Assembly (NCBI GenBank): GCA_041751095.1
Contig: JBGSYC010000068.1
Coordinates: 1-64,000, forward strand
Reading direction: 5' to 3'
From: JADCRZ01 sp041751095
GTDB taxonomy: Bacteria; Bacteroidota; Bacteroidia; Chitinophagales; Chitinophagaceae
Length of the DNA stretch: 64,000 nucleotides
The notes beneath the pieces were generated by a model. The model did no database searches. It was given only the letters and a program-made list of their open reading frames with translations, and was not told the DNA's origin. The translations under genes and the position numbers were made by a program. Each line of letters starts with the position of its first letter. Position 1 is the first letter of the stretch. Positions 46,215-56,230 of the stretch are shown in pieces.

Positions 46215-48083
46215 TTAGTTGGTGTCTTCTGTTGAAATCTCCTGTTTTTTTGAGTGAAACTCCGAAGAGGCAAGCAGGCCTGCCGGTACCTTTAATTCTC
46301 CGGTGCCGGCATCTATCAATCCATTCCTTTCATCTTCGATATTGGTAGCCTGCGTATACACATCTCCTGCGATTGGCCGCTTCCTGAGCTCCTGTTTATA
46401 CAGCGCGATCAGTCTGGTACGTTCTTCGGCATCTTTTGGGCCACCATAATCCGGGAATCCAAAACCGCCCCATTCACTAACGATGAGGGGCACCTGCCGC
46501 CTGTAAAAGAAAGGATCACCTACTACTAACGGAAATGCTGCTACGCCTTGCATATGCCCTTCTACGAGTTTGTCGAGCAACTCACGCCAGCGGTCAGCGT
46601 CAGGAGTATACAGATGAGCAGTCAGGAGATCGGATTTCAGCCTGCCTTCGAGGGAAATATGGTTCCATCCATCGTTATCCACCACCAAAAACTGCGGGTG
46701 ATAGATTTGCATGTAGTGATAGGTGTCGATGATGTACTGGCGTGTTTCAGCATTGGTGGCGATGTCCTCAGCCCCCCAGTCTTCGTTGTATAAACTCCAG
46801 ATAACGATAGAAGGATGGTTTTCAATAAGTGCGAGCATCCGCAATAGCTCTGCAAAATGATTCGTCCTGCTCCGGTGGCTCGAGCTGTGAGGGCTTGGCA
46901 CTTCTACCCATAACAACAGGCCCATTTCATCAGCCAGGTTATACACGCGTGGATCAACACCAGCAATATGGATACGTACCAGGTTGCAGCCCAGTTCTTT
47001 CATGGCGTGCATGTGCCGTAGAATCTCTTCGTAGGTGGCATCACCGGGCTGGTATAAAATACCATCGAGATACACCGATTTGTTATTGAGATAAACGTAT
47101 CGTCCCCGGGCTTCAATTTTGCGCAGTCCGAAGTAGGTTTCGATTTCAGATATATACCCGCCGGAGTCTATCAGTTGAGCTGTCAGGCAGTATAATTGAG
47201 GATCTTCAGGCGACCATAATTTCGCTCCGGGAACTTCTACAACAACCCGTTGTTGTTTCTGTCCCGTTTCAAGCCGTAACGGGAAGTCGGAAACCGCCAT
47301 CGGTTCCGATGCTTCCCGGCATTTTTCATATACCTTAAGGCGAAGTGTATAACATCCGGGATCATGAATGCGGGTAGTAAGATTAAAACGAACAAGCTGG
47401 TCTTCGACCACGCTGACTACACCTACACGTGACCGTAACCTGTTCCGTTCAACCGTCTCCAGCCATACGCTTCTCACAGGCCCTGAATAGGACTGGTACC
47501 AGATGCCTCCCCGTTTGTAAACATGCGACTCCTGTTTACCCCGTGGGATCTCTGCATCCATGGTATCTTCCACGCGTACCGTAAGCCTGTTTACGGGGCG
47601 AAGATCCTGCTCCGGTAATTCATAGGAGAAGGAAGTGTACTCGCCGTAATGTGTGTCTTCTCCTTCGATGGTACACAGCGGCCGGCCGTTGAGCCACACC
47701 CTCGTATCATATCCGCAGGCACCGAACGTTAGCTGAAAAAGGGACAGGGAAGGTTTACTGCTCAGTTCAGGCATTGGGAAATCCCGCTCGTACCATGCGA
47801 TTAATTTATCAGGCCCCTTAGTATCCGGCGCAAGTAACTTAGCTTCGTTCATATGTGCCTCCACGGTACCTGGCCATTGTGCGATATTCGTATAAGTATG
47901 TTCAAGGTGCCAGCCTTCTCTCAGCCCGTGGTCTTCGAGATCGAGTGAAAAGCGCCATTCCCCATCCAGCAATAAAAAAAAATTCGAACGAAATACAGAT
48001 CGGGGCAAAGGATTGATAAATTCCTTCGAACGGCCGTGGCCGTTACCAGCCGGGAGTTTGTTGTGTAGGTCTTCTGTTTTCAT
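46215..48083 (-). CDS. Glycoside hydrolase family 2, no signal peptide
   Basis: The 622-residue protein has the GH2 jelly roll (about 35-210), Ig-like domain (215-325) and TIM barrel (330-600). The acid/base Glu is in VIWSLYNEDWG (E434) and the nucleophile in IVSEWGGFG (E537). The N-terminus MKTEDLHNKLPAGNGHG is not hydrophobic, so the enzyme is probably cytoplasmic or starts upstream; it would then act on imported oligosaccharides. It differs clearly from the exported GH2 at 9.2 kb. Confidence 0.9.
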   Translation of the reverse strand: MKTEDLHNKLPAGNGHGRSKEFINPLPRSVFRSNFFLLLDGEWRFSLDLEDHGLREGWHLEHTYTNIAQWPGTVEAHMNEAKLLAPDTKGPDKLIAWYERDFPMPELSSKPSLSLFQLTFGACGYDTRVWLNGRPLCTIEGEDTHYGEYTSFSYELPEQDLRPVNRLTVRVEDTMDAEIPRGKQESHVYKRGGIWYQSYSGPVRSVWLETVERNRLRSRVGVVSVVEDQLVRFNLTTRIHDPGCYTLRLKVYEKCREASEPMAVSDFPLRLETGQKQQRVVVEVPGAKLWSPEDPQLYCLTAQLIDSGGYISEIETYFGLRKIEARGRYVYLNNKSVYLDGILYQPGDATYEEILRHMHAMKELGCNLVRIHIAGVDPRVYNLADEMGLLLWVEVPSPHSSSHRSRTNHFAELLRMLALIENHPSIVIWSLYNEDWGAEDIATNAETRQYIIDTYHYMQIYHPQFLVVDNDGWNHISLEGRLKSDLLTAHLYTPDADRWRELLDKLVEGHMQGVAAFPLVVGDPFFYRRQVPLIVSEWGGFGFPDYGGPKDAEERTRLIALYKQELRKRPIAGDVYTQATNIEDERNGLIDAGTGELKVPAGLLASSEFHSKKQEISTEDTN

Positions 48084-48288
48084 ATTTACGTGTTCGGGGA
48101 GATTGTAATTTTAAAGATAATGTTATTGATAATTGCAATCAGGATCAGACGTGTTAAATTTATAAATTGTAACGTTCAATCCTTATTAATATCTGATTAC
48201 TCACATTCTATGAAGATTAAAGCTAAAAACCAGTATACAAAACTTTTGCTTATTCAGTCAAGTATCTATTTTCAAACTGAGACACTAC

Positions 48289-48555
48289 CCAGTTTTTGCC
48301 CGGCTGACCCTCGAAGAAGCCCGCGATTACCTTGTCATGCGTAAAGAGCAGGGATTCAATACCATCCAGGTCATCCTCTCCGTTCAGTTACGCCACAAAC
48401 AAGTTTTTATCTTCAGTAGACGCCCCGGTTAACGGTGAATTGGTTCAATCCCCGCACAGGTGAATATTCCAAAATATTTTATTCCCAACCATGGACTGAA
48501 AAAGCTTTACTCTCCACCCCAGGAAGACTGGGTTTTAATATTACAATCCGAATAA
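48289..48555 (+). pseudogene. Collapsed DUF4038 (GH140-like) hydrolase
   Basis: The plus strand carries a short N-terminal barrel piece (FARLTLEEARDYLVMRKEQG and FNTIQVILS, from 48289). It is followed within about 60 bases by a C-terminal piece (VNWFNPRTGEYSK). After one more shift comes FTPPQEEDWVLILQSE and TAA 48553-48555. In intact DUF4038 enzymes these parts are about 300 residues apart. A large internal deletion is the simplest reading. The remaining 48084-48923 is otherwise non-coding. Confidence 0.6.
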
Positions 48556-48811
48556 TTCAAATTAAAATTAGGCAACATACATGAAAGCTGAAAAAACAAA
48601 CGACATCTGTCAACTATTACATAGCAGTGGCGACGTGAATATAGTCGGCCATAGAACCTATGGCTAATTATTTGTGTTTATGATTTGAACAATGCCGGTT
48701 ATGTACATTTCCAATTCATTTTCCAGCTTTTTTTAAATCAAAGCCTCGCGATATTTTACTGCAAAAACGAGATGAACATAGGATTGGGTATAGGGAATTG
48801 CCATACCATCA

Positions 48812-48830
48812 TATTACGGTGCGCTGCACC
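48812..48830 (+). repeat. Solo arm of the foldback element
   Basis: TATTACGGTGCGCTGCACC is identical to the outer arm of the 205-bp foldback elements at 21.6 and 60.9 kb, and the preceding bases ATCA also match. The other arms are absent. It lies about 95 bases after the 3' end of the sulfatase gene. Confidence 0.7.
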
Positions 48831-48923
48831 TGTTATATTGCTGTAATGTTCCCGTTCCTATAAGCAACCCGATAAAATACCAGGTGACCTAATATCTCAA
48901 GCTCTTCGTTATGCGGAACTTTA

Positions 48924-50462
48924 CTAATTCAGCACAAACTTCGGATCTACAAATTCCCACTCTTTTATGTGCGGGCAACGATGTTCTTTTTGTGCGATGG
49001 CAGCCATTTGCTTTATGATGTCAGCGTTGTCGGCTGCCACATCTTTTTTCTCCCCAACGTCAGAAGCAAGATTATAAAGCTGCCACGGCGCGTTTACATT
49101 TTGCCTCACATTTGTTCTGACTCCTTTCCAGTTTCCCATACGTATGGCAACCTGCCCGCCTTTTTCCGGAAACTCAAAATATATATAAGGTCGCTTTTGT
49201 TGCAGATGATCATTGCCCAATAGTGTCGGCAGCAGGGAAATGCCATCATTGGGCGGTGCTTTCACTCCAATGATATCTGCTAAAGTAGACATCATATCAT
49301 ACTGCACCGAAATCAGATCAGACACTTTACCAGGTTGAATTTTTCCCGGCCATTTTACGATAAAAGGTTCCCGGATTCCCCCTTCATATAAATCCTGTTT
49401 CATGCCCCTCAAAGGGCCGGCGCTCCTGAAGAAATCGTTGCTGCCCGTTACGATAGAAGCTGCCGGTCCGTTGTCGCTTGAAAACATGACAATTGTATGC
49501 TGATCCAACCCTGAATTCTTAAGCTGCTCCAGCACCATACCTACCTGTTTATCCAGGTAGCTGATCATAGCCGCATAAGTAGAAAGCGGGTAATATACCG
49601 GCAGATAATTCATTACCGTAAGGTTTGGCTTTTCATTAAAAAGGTCGATATAATGCTTAATCCCGTCCTCCGGAACCTGTAAGGCTGCATGAGGCAATGT
49701 ATACGGTAAATACAAAAAGAACGGTGTGTTTTTATTGTCCTGTATGAACTTCAGGGCGTTTCCAGTCAACTTATCAGCTGCATATTCATTTCCCTTATAC
49801 ACGCCGAGATCTTCGGGCTTTATCTTTTCTAACGGGGCATGTTTATGGACATCGATGTACGGGTTGTTTAATTTATCCCGGGTTCCGTTCTTCCATAGAT
49901 GGGAAGGGTAATGATTGTGAGCCTGTTTCTGATCAAGGTAACCATAAAAGAAATCAAAACCCTGCCTGTTCGGATCACCGGTATTGGAGTGCAGGCCCAG
50001 GCCCCACTTGCCGATCGCACCGGTTTTATAACCAGCCTGCTGCATCAGGTGACCGATAGTGAAAGCGCCTTCCGGCAGAGGCATCTGGCCTCCTTCGAGA
50101 CTGTCTGCGAACTGACCTAATTCGTAATTGCCCCTGATGTAAGAATGGCCGCCACTTCTGCCGGTCATCAGCATACACCGGGCAGGCGCGCAAACCGGGG
50201 TGCTGGTGTAATGCTGTGTAAACCGCATTCCCTCTTTTGCCAACCGGTCCAGGTTAGGCGTCTTGATTTTTTGCTGTCCATAAGCCCCTAATTCGCCATA
50301 CCCTAAATCATCCGCATAAATGTAAATGACGTTGGGTTTGCGGATTTTTTCTGTTGACTGGCGCCGGGCCTGCTGTGCACTTAATATATTTGGTGTAAAC
50401 GGCAGTGCAACCAGGAGTAATAAATAAGATCGAAGAGCAGGGTTTATAGAATATATATTCAT
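48924..50462 (-). CDS. S1-family sulfatase, Cys-type
   Basis: The 512-residue protein has an export signal (SYLLLLVALPFTPNILSAQ), metal site VIYIYADDLGYGELGAYG and activation motif TSTPVCAPARCMLMTG with C91. GAIGKWGLG and MFSSDNGPA follow. The His of the usual KWHLG is replaced by Gly in KWGLG, as in some arylsulfatase subfamilies. It sits 216 bases downstream of SusD on the same strand, so it probably belongs to that locus. Confidence 0.93.
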   Translation of the reverse strand: MNIYSINPALRSYLLLLVALPFTPNILSAQQARRQSTEKIRKPNVIYIYADDLGYGELGAYGQQKIKTPNLDRLAKEGMRFTQHYTSTPVCAPARCMLMTGRSGGHSYIRGNYELGQFADSLEGGQMPLPEGAFTIGHLMQQAGYKTGAIGKWGLGLHSNTGDPNRQGFDFFYGYLDQKQAHNHYPSHLWKNGTRDKLNNPYIDVHKHAPLEKIKPEDLGVYKGNEYAADKLTGNALKFIQDNKNTPFFLYLPYTLPHAALQVPEDGIKHYIDLFNEKPNLTVMNYLPVYYPLSTYAAMISYLDKQVGMVLEQLKNSGLDQHTIVMFSSDNGPAASIVTGSNDFFRSAGPLRGMKQDLYEGGIREPFIVKWPGKIQPGKVSDLISVQYDMMSTLADIIGVKAPPNDGISLLPTLLGNDHLQQKRPYIYFEFPEKGGQVAIRMGNWKGVRTNVRQNVNAPWQLYNLASDVGEKKDVAADNADIIKQMAAIAQKEHRCPHIKEWEFVDPKFVLN

Positions 50463-50678
50463 TCAAAAGGATTAAAAAAATGATGACGGTATAAAACCTG
50501 AATTAAGCCGTTAAGAACTGATGGTTTCCTCTCGGAAACCCATGCGTTTTTAACCGTGATGCACAAGTGCTCATGGTTTCTCTTTAGCACCTCCTGCTCT
50601 CATCGAAACACATGCCTGTCGGATATTATTCCGGAAGACGGTTGCATTTCAAAGCTGATACAGACATCAGATGCCTGC

Positions 50679-52256
50679 TTAGTAATTTTCGTTCTGGGCA
50701 AGTTGAGGGTTTAGATCACGCTGGGTTTGGGGAACAGGCCACCAATAATCACGTGCAGGGTTAAACGTTCTTTTCACAATCGCCTGGTTTTGCGAATTGA
50801 AAATAGTGGCGTTCATAACCTGCTCTGCTGTTCTCCATCTCCTGATATCAGTATAATAAAATCCTTCCCCCGCAAATTCGATTCTTCTTTCCCGCCTGAT
50901 GAACTCACGCATAGCGGCCTTCGTGACGCCCGCCGGTAACTGGAACGGAACCACCCCGGCCCGCTGGCGAACCCTGTTTATAGCGGCGTATACAGTTGCA
51001 TCAGGAGCTGCCGACACTTCATTTTGCGCTTCGGCATACATCAGTAAAATATCGGCGTAGCGCATCACCATGTAATTGGTTTCAGACTGGCCCGCCAGCA
51101 ATATCATTGTACTTGGCTCTTTATCATAAATACCGTACTTTTTAAATGTATACCCGGTAATTTTAAATGGATTGGTAGGCGTAACGGTGGCTCCCATGTA
51201 TGTGTCTCCCGGGAAAACAATGGTCTGGTAAAACCGGGGCTCGCGGTTTTCGTAAGGTTTCGCGGCAGAATATAACGGCGACTGCGTGATTGGTAAGCCA
51301 TCTTTCATATAAAAAGCATCTATTAAGTCGCGCAGGGGAGCATTGGTATTGAATTGGCGGTTTATCAGGTCGAAGGAGTTGCCTGTTTGCTCAGGGGCTT
51401 TAAACTGCACGTCAAAGATCACCTCCTGGTTATTTTCGTTGGCAGGTAAAAACAAAGCCCGGAAGTCGGGGAATAAATTATATCCTGCCTGAGGGGCGAT
51501 ATCCATCACCGCTTTGGCTGCGGCAGCGGCGGCGGCCCATTTGGCCGGATCATTAGCCGTGTTCACCAATGAACTGGCCTCAAACAATAACACGCGCGCT
51601 TTTATCCCCAGGGCGGCGCCCCTGGTTGCTCTTCCTTTGTCGGCAGCGGCAGCATATCTGGCCGGCAAAATAGCTGCCGCTTCATCCAGGTCCTTTATAA
51701 CCTGCTGCACCACGTCGGTACGCGCATTCCTCGGAAGATCTGACTGGGTGGCTGCATCCGGTTTATTTAAAATCAGCGGAACACCGCCGTAGTATATTTC
51801 CAATAACGAATAGAACAAGGCCCTCAGGAATTTTGCCTCTGCCTTCATCCGGGTTTTGAGGGCATCACTCATCGGCACTTTATCAATTTCCGCAAGAAGT
51901 GTGTTGCACCGGCCTATTCCCCGGTAACTGTCTGACCAACGATTATTGATGATTTCGGACGGATTTGCCGGGCTGGCGGTGTGCGTACCCAGGGCGATCA
52001 CATTAAAACCAAATGAGTTATCGTAATTGTATGCGTTGGGAGTAGCTGTCTCTTCCCATAACGGGGTTGCCGTACCGCCAAATAAACCATCTTCCTTTAA
52101 TACTGCATAGCAGCCGTTTAAGGCAGCCACCGCATTTTTTTCCGACGTCCAGTATATTTCTTCCGTATACCTGTCGTATGGTTGGGTGTTTAATAAATTT
52201 TTGGAGCACCCTGAAAGTAGTACGGTGCAGAAAAGAAGGCCATATATATTTTTCAT
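50679..52256 (-). CDS. SusD/RagB-family glycan-binding lipoprotein
   Basis: The protein has about 525 residues. ATG 52256 starts a lipoprotein signal (MKNIYGLLFCTVLLSGCSK). SusD-type helices include AEAKFLRALFYSLLEIYYGG and REFIRRERRIEFAGEGFYYT. The YADILLMYAEAQNE segment is the standard SusD motif. It is paired with SusC 24 bases upstream. Sulfatase and GH2 genes follow on the same strand. Confidence 0.95.
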   Translation of the reverse strand: MKNIYGLLFCTVLLSGCSKNLLNTQPYDRYTEEIYWTSEKNAVAALNGCYAVLKEDGLFGGTATPLWEETATPNAYNYDNSFGFNVIALGTHTASPANPSEIINNRWSDSYRGIGRCNTLLAEIDKVPMSDALKTRMKAEAKFLRALFYSLLEIYYGGVPLILNKPDAATQSDLPRNARTDVVQQVIKDLDEAAAILPARYAAAADKGRATRGAALGIKARVLLFEASSLVNTANDPAKWAAAAAAAKAVMDIAPQAGYNLFPDFRALFLPANENNQEVIFDVQFKAPEQTGNSFDLINRQFNTNAPLRDLIDAFYMKDGLPITQSPLYSAAKPYENREPRFYQTIVFPGDTYMGATVTPTNPFKITGYTFKKYGIYDKEPSTMILLAGQSETNYMVMRYADILLMYAEAQNEVSAAPDATVYAAINRVRQRAGVVPFQLPAGVTKAAMREFIRRERRIEFAGEGFYYTDIRRWRTAEQVMNATIFNSQNQAIVKRTFNPARDYWWPVPQTQRDLNPQLAQNENY

Positions 52257-52280
52257 GTTACTGATCATTTGATCTGGAAC

Positions 52281-55200
52281 TTAAAAAGTTACGTTGATTC
52301 CAAAACTGAAGGTTTTTAGCGAAGGATATTCGTAGAGATTATCCTGTGTGATATTTTTTTCAGGATCAAAGTATGTAAACTTCGTGAAAGTGAGGACATT
52401 TTCCCCGTTTGCAAAGACACTCAGATTGGTTAAAGCAAAACGGGAGATAAGCCTCGATGGAAGATTATATTTAAGCTGGATGTTTTTAACCCGCAGGTAA
52501 GACCCGTCCTTCAGGTGAAAGGTAGAGGGCTGAAAATTTTCGGTGGCGCCTGTGGCGGTAGTGAGGATCGGCAGGCGTGCATTAGGATTGCCGGGCGTCC
52601 AGGAATCTGTCAGCCATTCTTTTGTAAAGCCGGCCCCGTTATTAAAAGGGGTTGCGAGGTTGGCTGTAGGATAAAGGTTTACCCCTTGTACACCCTGAAA
52701 AAACGAGTTAAGGCTGACGCCATGATATCCGAGATTCAACGTAAAGCCGTAGGTGTACTTTGGAATGGAACCGCCGGTTATGATGCGGTCATCACCATTG
52801 ATTTTTCCATCGTTGTTTTGATCTTTGTACTTAAGGTAACCGGGTTTCACGGCATTGCTGATTTTGGCGCTTTTATCCACTTCCTCCTGGCTGTTATAAA
52901 TCCCTATGGCTTCGTATAAAAAATACGAATCGATAGGATAGCCCTCCGCGGTGATCCTGCGCGTACCAATGATGCGTTCGCCATTCAGGTTTACTACCTT
53001 GTTTTTTACGTAGCCCAATTCTCCTCCCACTTCGTATCTGAAACCTCCTATGTTGTTGCGGTGCATTATACTGATATCATAACCCAGATTATCAACAGTG
53101 CCAACATTTTTAACCGGGCCGGTTAAGCCACCCACCTGGGCCGGTATGTTCACCTGACGTAAAATATCTGTAGTACGTTTTTTAAATACATCAAGTGTTA
53201 TATTAAGCATCCCATTCCAGGCGGAGAAATCAGCGCCGATATCAATGGTACGTGTTGTTTCCCAGGAAATATCTGGTTCTACAGCCCGTGTTATTGCGGC
53301 ACCGGGGGCAATGGTGTTGTTAAAAGCATAATCAAATCCAAGGTTTACCGTAGGAAAATAACTATACAGATCTACAGCCTGGTTACCCAATTCGCCGTAA
53401 GAAGCCCTGAACTTCAATAAATCTATAAAGCCCAGCCCCCGGATATTCTCAAAAAACGCTTCCTTATCAAGGCGCCATCCGGCAGACAGCCCATAAAACA
53501 GGCCCCAACGCCTGCCTTCTTTAAACCGCCCCGAACCATCATAACGGACTGTTCCATCCAACAAATATTTGTCACGGAAGTTATAACCCACACGGCTAAA
53601 GTAGGATAACAACACGTCCTCCGTGCGGCGGCCACTCACCTGTGGATTGATGGAACCGGCGTTTATATCACTTAATGAATTATCAAAGAACCCAAATATC
53701 TGACTTGACGAGAAACTGTTATCGAATTTAGTATAGCTCATGCCTCCCATGGCGGACACCGTATGTTCGTCACTGAATTTTTGCTGCCAGCTTAGCGTTT
53801 GGTAGGCAGAAAGGTTGAGATTATCCTGGCTGTAGGCGTATGCATAAGGATTTGGATTGACGAAGTTGGGTGCTTTTGTGAGCGGATGATAGGCAGTCAT
53901 ATAGGGAACAAATTGACGGCTGGCTCCGTCTAACCTGTCTGCAGCCCCGTTTAGTTTATCTACGCCCAGATTAGCGCTGTACGTTAAATTGAAAGGCAGG
54001 CTGACGTCGGCAAATACTTTTGCAAGCGAGCGCATGGAAGCATGTTCCTTTAGTCCCTGCCTGAGCCGCATATGCGGATTACCTACTACGTTTATCCCCG
54101 GCGTAGAGAATACCGCACTACCAAAGCTACCATCTTCAAGGTAAGAAGCAAATATGGGTAACACCCGGAAAAAGCTGTTAAAAAAAGCCTCTGTTCCCTG
54201 GTTCGGTTCAGTGTATTTGCGGTAGGTGCTTTTAATGGTTGCACCAACTTTCAGCCTGTCAGTCACATTAGCGGTTGCATTCAGATCGATCGAGTACCGG
54301 TTAGCATGATTAGCCGTGATCAATATCCCATCCTGATCCATATAACCAAGCGCCAGGCTATAGATGATTTTATCAGAACCCCCTGAAAAGCGAAGGTTGT
54401 GTTGTTGTAAATAACCGTTCTTTAATATTTCATCAAAATAATTCCGGTTCGGGTACGCATATGGGTTAGTTTCCAGCCCTTTACGGTATTCTTCTATCTG
54501 TGCATCGGTATAATCAACCACTGTCTTTCCTTCATTGCGCAACGCCTTATTTTTACTTTGCATGTAAAGAATGGGATCCCACACCACGTCGGGGATGAAA
54601 GTAACATCCTGAATGCCATGGGAGAAGCTGTAATTTATTTCAGATTTGCCCTTTTTACCTGATTTTGTAGTGACTAAAATGACCCCGTTGGCTGCCCTGG
54701 ATCCGTAAATAGCTGCCGACGCATCTTTTAAGACAGTAATGGTTTCTATAGTTGCGGGGTTAATTTCATTCATGTTGAATTCAATTCCATCTACCAGCAC
54801 AAGGGGATTGCTGTTATTGGTAGTTCCTACGCCCCGTATCCGGATGGAAGCAACGTCATTGCCGGGCCGGCCCCCTGCCTGGTTCACCCATACGCCACCC
54901 ATACCATGCAATGCCTGGCTCGCGTTCGTAATCGGCATGTTTTCTTTCTGCTTCATGGCAAGTGTGGAGATGGAACCCGTAAGGTTAACTTTCCTTTCGG
55001 TACCATAACCGATCACCACAACTTCATCCATGTCTTTTGCACCTGCAGTCATGGTCACATCGAGGTTTGAACGATTGTTGACAGCCACTTCCTGCGTCAG
55101 GAACCCGATCAGAGAAAAAACGAGGGTGCTTTGACCATCTGGTATGCGTAAGGTATATTTGCCGTCCGCACCTGAGATGCTCCCCACACTTGTTCCTTTT

Positions 55201-55460
55201 ACGGCCACCGTTACTCCCTGCAAGGGCTCGCCCAAAGCAGACGCAATTTTACCCGACACAACCAGGGTATCTGTAATGCCGGCTGTATAGACATTCTGTG
55301 CACCGGTAAAATCCGCATGCCTGTTGATCAGGTTCTTCTTATGTCCTCCGGCAGCCGCTGGTGCTTCACCATAAAGAGCCAGCGTGATGAAGGAAACAAA
55401 AACGGCCGCAAGCAGCGTTTTTAATCGCACGATAAATACATGATGTAACCTTTTTATCAT
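52281..55460 (-). CDS. SusC-type TonB-dependent receptor (no STN domain)
   Basis: The 1059-residue protein has a signal segment (LLAAVFVSFITLALYG), a carboxypeptidase-like domain (SGKIASALGEPLQGVTVAVK), a TonB box region (DEVVVIGYGTERKVNLTGSI), a plug with VLKDASAAIYGSRAANGVIL, and a barrel ending SFGINVTF. It lacks the STN domain, so unlike the 28.5-kb receptor it should not signal through FecR. It imports glycan oligosaccharides with the SusD encoded next. Confidence 0.95.
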   Translation of the reverse strand: MIKRLHHVFIVRLKTLLAAVFVSFITLALYGEAPAAAGGHKKNLINRHADFTGAQNVYTAGITDTLVVSGKIASALGEPLQGVTVAVKGTSVGSISGADGKYTLRIPDGQSTLVFSLIGFLTQEVAVNNRSNLDVTMTAGAKDMDEVVVIGYGTERKVNLTGSISTLAMKQKENMPITNASQALHGMGGVWVNQAGGRPGNDVASIRIRGVGTTNNSNPLVLVDGIEFNMNEINPATIETITVLKDASAAIYGSRAANGVILVTTKSGKKGKSEINYSFSHGIQDVTFIPDVVWDPILYMQSKNKALRNEGKTVVDYTDAQIEEYRKGLETNPYAYPNRNYFDEILKNGYLQQHNLRFSGGSDKIIYSLALGYMDQDGILITANHANRYSIDLNATANVTDRLKVGATIKSTYRKYTEPNQGTEAFFNSFFRVLPIFASYLEDGSFGSAVFSTPGINVVGNPHMRLRQGLKEHASMRSLAKVFADVSLPFNLTYSANLGVDKLNGAADRLDGASRQFVPYMTAYHPLTKAPNFVNPNPYAYAYSQDNLNLSAYQTLSWQQKFSDEHTVSAMGGMSYTKFDNSFSSSQIFGFFDNSLSDINAGSINPQVSGRRTEDVLLSYFSRVGYNFRDKYLLDGTVRYDGSGRFKEGRRWGLFYGLSAGWRLDKEAFFENIRGLGFIDLLKFRASYGELGNQAVDLYSYFPTVNLGFDYAFNNTIAPGAAITRAVEPDISWETTRTIDIGADFSAWNGMLNITLDVFKKRTTDILRQVNIPAQVGGLTGPVKNVGTVDNLGYDISIMHRNNIGGFRYEVGGELGYVKNKVVNLNGERIIGTRRITAEGYPIDSYFLYEAIGIYNSQEEVDKSAKISNAVKPGYLKYKDQNNDGKINGDDRIITGGSIPKYTYGFTLNLGYHGVSLNSFFQGVQGVNLYPTANLATPFNNGAGFTKEWLTDSWTPGNPNARLPILTTATGATENFQPSTFHLKDGSYLRVKNIQLKYNLPSRLISRFALTNLSVFANGENVLTFTKFTYFDPEKNITQDNLYEYPSLKTFSFGINVTF

Positions 55461-55884
55461 ATGTTGTGAATTTAATAAGCCGGCATAATGTATAACAACC
55501 CGGATATTTTATGATATCTGCACAGGCAATCCCATGTTGCGTTTTCTTATAAGGGATTCATGCGTTATGCGCAGCATCAATAAATACATGAGAGGCGGCT
55601 TGCCAGGGGGACTAAAAATTTTCAGAGTTTTACTAACGGATGATTTGTTGGTCAGTCACGTTTGATTCCTGCACTTCGTTTCAACCCGGAAATTAAAGGT
55701 AATATTTCAATATTATGGTAGTATTATTTTACGGGGTGCAACAGACTTCGCGCCAAATCAATTCACCCTTTACCGGTACTTTAGCTCCGCCATCATCTAT
55801 TTCAATAAGTAATAAGGTTGACTTTTATGATGACAATCGTTTCTACTAAGGTGTGTGATGATCTCTCTAATTGGATTTCAACCT
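55461..55884. other. Upstream region of the second SusCD locus
   Basis: The 424-bp stretch should hold the minus-strand promoter of SusC. I found no clear TTTG / TAnnTTTG pair and no coding frame. Repeats start right after it. Confidence 0.35.
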
Positions 55885-56210
55885 TCTATATAATTCAACT
55901 TTGTACTGCAAAAATCAACTGTTTAAAAACTGAGTTATTTTGGTGAAAACACGGAAGCTCGCTTTTGTCGGAATACTTTTATATAACTCAACTTTGTACT
56001 GTTTAAAAAGTTAAGTTATTTTGGTGAAAACACAGAAGCTCGTTTTTGTCGGAATACTTAACAGATAACATGTTACTTCCGGCTCCGATAGGAGCCCCGT
56101 GTTTATAGCAATGCTGTTAATTAATTCTTCGACTCCATAGGAGTCGCGTAAACTTCACGTGGCTCCTATGGAGCCGAACCGTGGAGGCATGTTTTGTTAT
56201 AAACACGTGG
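55885..56210. repeat. Palindrome-rich repeat array, copy I
   Basis: It contains two tandem copies of a ~50-bp unit with GTTATTTTGGTGAAAACAC (near 55934 and 56006). A ~150-bp block follows with the palindromes GGCTCCGATAGGAGCC, GACTCCATAGGAGTC and GGCTCCTATGGAGCC. The whole block from the second unit on recurs at 56231-56482. No gene lies in it. Confidence 0.8.
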
Positions 56211-56230
56211 CCCCTATGGTGCCATTTCAT

